A model generated the notes under the pieces. The model saw nothing but the letters and a program-made list of their open reading frames with translations, ran no database searches and was not told the DNA's origin. A stretch of 5,569 nt of DNA. It comes from Acidobacteriota bacterium. GTDB lineage: Bacteria > Acidobacteriota > UBA6911 > RPQK01 > JADFOI01. Position 1 is the stretch's first letter. Each line of letters begins with the position of its first letter. Made by a program: the position numbers and the translations under genes. The stretch spans positions 1 through 5,569 of the forward strand of contig JAPUKI010000065.1 of assembly GCA_027295745.1 (NCBI GenBank). The letters run 5' to 3'. Below are positions 4,823-5,569 of the stretch, in pieces.

Positions 4823-5569
4823 ATGCCTTATTCCCAGCTGTTAGTGCTTTTCCTCGGACTGCTCCTTCCGGCCACCGAGGAGGCAGACCTTCTGGAGCGA
4901 GCCCGCCAGGCCTTAGAACTTAGGAAGGAACTCTTGAACCACTACTCGGTGGAGGTTCGAAGCCGTTCCTTGATGGAGCTCCCCAATGGAAAACAGGAGT
5001 TGGATTCTCGGGAACGTCATTTCCTCGGCCTTCCCGGAGAGTTCAGACAAGAGGTCATCAGGTTGCAGCGCAACGGTGTCACCGTGGACTCCGGGGTGGG
5101 GCCCGCCGGCCCGGGAAGGAGACGCCTGGCCAACTTTTTCCCCCAGCTCCCGCGCCCCGATCTGTTGGCTGTAGGGGCGATTCTGGAGGAGGCGGAGGTG
5201 ATCGGACCGGCCCGCCTGGATTCGACTGATACCATCGAGATTCGCATTCAACCCAAGATTCCGGGCCTTCGGGTAGAAGAAGGGAGCCTTTGGGTCGATG
5301 AGGAGTCGGGCATGCCGCTGCGAGTGGAACTTCGCTTTGGCATGGGAGCCGTTGTCTCAGACGCAAAGCTGAGACTGGACCTGGCCTGGAATGGGGAAGG
5401 GGAGATCACCGTGCCCCGGGTTCAGACTCTCGAGATGACTCGCAGCGGCTTTGGCCCGAGGGCTGGTCAGTTCGGTGGTAACTTGGGCAGAGGCGCTCGC
5501 CCTGGCGGCAGTGGGACACCGGGGGGCGGGAAGATAGAGGTCTCCACCACCTGGCAAAACTACCAGTGG
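4823..5569 (+). CDS. Exported LolA/RseB-fold-like protein (C-terminus beyond window)
   Basis: This frame has 249 codons and no stop before the window end. ATG 4823 is chosen because a hydrophobic export segment follows at once (LLVLFLGLLLP, residues 6-16) and GAAGAG lies 8 bases upstream. GTG 4814 is the only other in-frame start after the stop at 4808. The n-region has no Lys or Arg with either start, which is odd for a signal peptide. Next come a helix (DLLERARQALELRKELL, 22-38) and beta-rich segments: YSVEVRSRSLMELPNGK, FRQEVIRLQRNG, IEIRIQPK, and GSLWVDEESGMPLRVEL at 154-170. This alternation, especially 'LWVD...GMPLRVEL', resembles the half-barrel lipoprotein-carrier folds of LolA, LppX and RseB and related acidobacterial periplasmic proteins. 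That assignment is fold-level inference. Residues 209-236 are Gly/Arg/Pro-rich, and the chain then continues with another beta-like strand (KIEVSTTWQNYQW). By eye, base composition is more GC-rich than in the receptor gene. Confidence 0.75.
   Translation, partial: MPYSQLLVLFLGLLLPATEEADLLERARQALELRKELLNHYSVEVRSRSLMELPNGKQELDSRERHFLGLPGEFRQEVIRLQRNGVTVDSGVGPAGPGRRRLANFFPQLPRPDLLAVGAILEEAEVIGPARLDSTDTIEIRIQPKIPGLRVEEGSLWVDEESGMPLRVELRFGMGAVVSDAKLRLDLAWNGEGEITVPRVQTLEMTRSGFGPRAGQFGGNLGRGARPGGSGTPGGGKIEVSTTWQNYQW
5447..5530 (+). repeat. Gly-rich low-complexity tract within the third gene
   Basis: This encodes residues 209-236 of the LolA/RseB-like protein, dominated by Gly with Arg, Pro, Ala and Ser (for example GRGARPGGSGTPGGG). 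It lies between two predicted beta-strands and is probably a flexible loop. The coding strand has G-runs near its end (5521-5526 and 5528-5530). It resembles the tract in the preceding VWA gene in composition but not in exact sequence. Confidence 0.65.

Noticed and set aside
5079..5366. Minus-strand frames of 76-112 codons opposite the third gene.
   Set aside because: They are long open frames caused by GC-rich sequence. Their Pro/Arg-rich composition and overlap with each other mark them as shadows of the plus-strand gene.

Overview
The window most likely comes from an Acidobacteriota-type Gram-negative bacterium. The main reason is the second complete gene, which has the architecture of the 'VWFA-related Acidobacterial domain' family (TIGR03436). 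It lies next to a TonB-dependent receptor with an N-terminal carboxypeptidase-regulatory-like domain, another type abundant in that phylum. The outer-membrane receptor shows that the cell is diderm. Assignment below phylum is not possible by eye.

Layout. Bases 1-506 (minus strand) hold the first 168 codons of a Tat-exported, FAD-binding oxidoreductase of the berberine-bridge-enzyme (BBE)-like family; the rest lies outside the window. Bases 507-882 are a divergent intergenic region. It has a strong Shine-Dalgarno sequence for the oxidase, three TTGAC boxes, two short perfect palindromes and two hairpins. One hairpin reads as an intrinsic terminator on the minus strand. Three plus-strand genes follow, each with a predicted export signal. 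The first (883-3660) is a 925-residue TonB-dependent receptor with an unusual extra domain after the barrel. The second (3697-4731) is a 344-residue secreted von Willebrand factor A protein with an intact-looking metal site and a Gly/Arg-rich insertion. The third (4823 to the window end) is an exported protein that looks like the LolA/RseB-type lipoprotein-carrier fold and also contains a Gly/Arg-rich stretch.

How the genes may work together. The receptor and VWA genes are 36 bases apart with no terminator between them, and the third gene follows after 91 bases, so one transcript is plausible. All three products should act in the cell envelope: a TonB-gated outer-membrane channel, a periplasmic or surface adhesion or scaffold protein, and a periplasmic protein with a hydrophobic-ligand-type fold. 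A joint role in uptake or outer-membrane assembly is inference. No substrate can be named from the sequence. The divergent oxidase may be functionally linked through the shared intergenic region, but this is not shown.

The points most worth checking are the post-barrel domain of the receptor, the Gly/Arg-rich segments in all three plus-strand genes, and the minus-strand terminator in the receptor leader. No RNA genes, CRISPR arrays, insertion sequences or attachment sites were seen.
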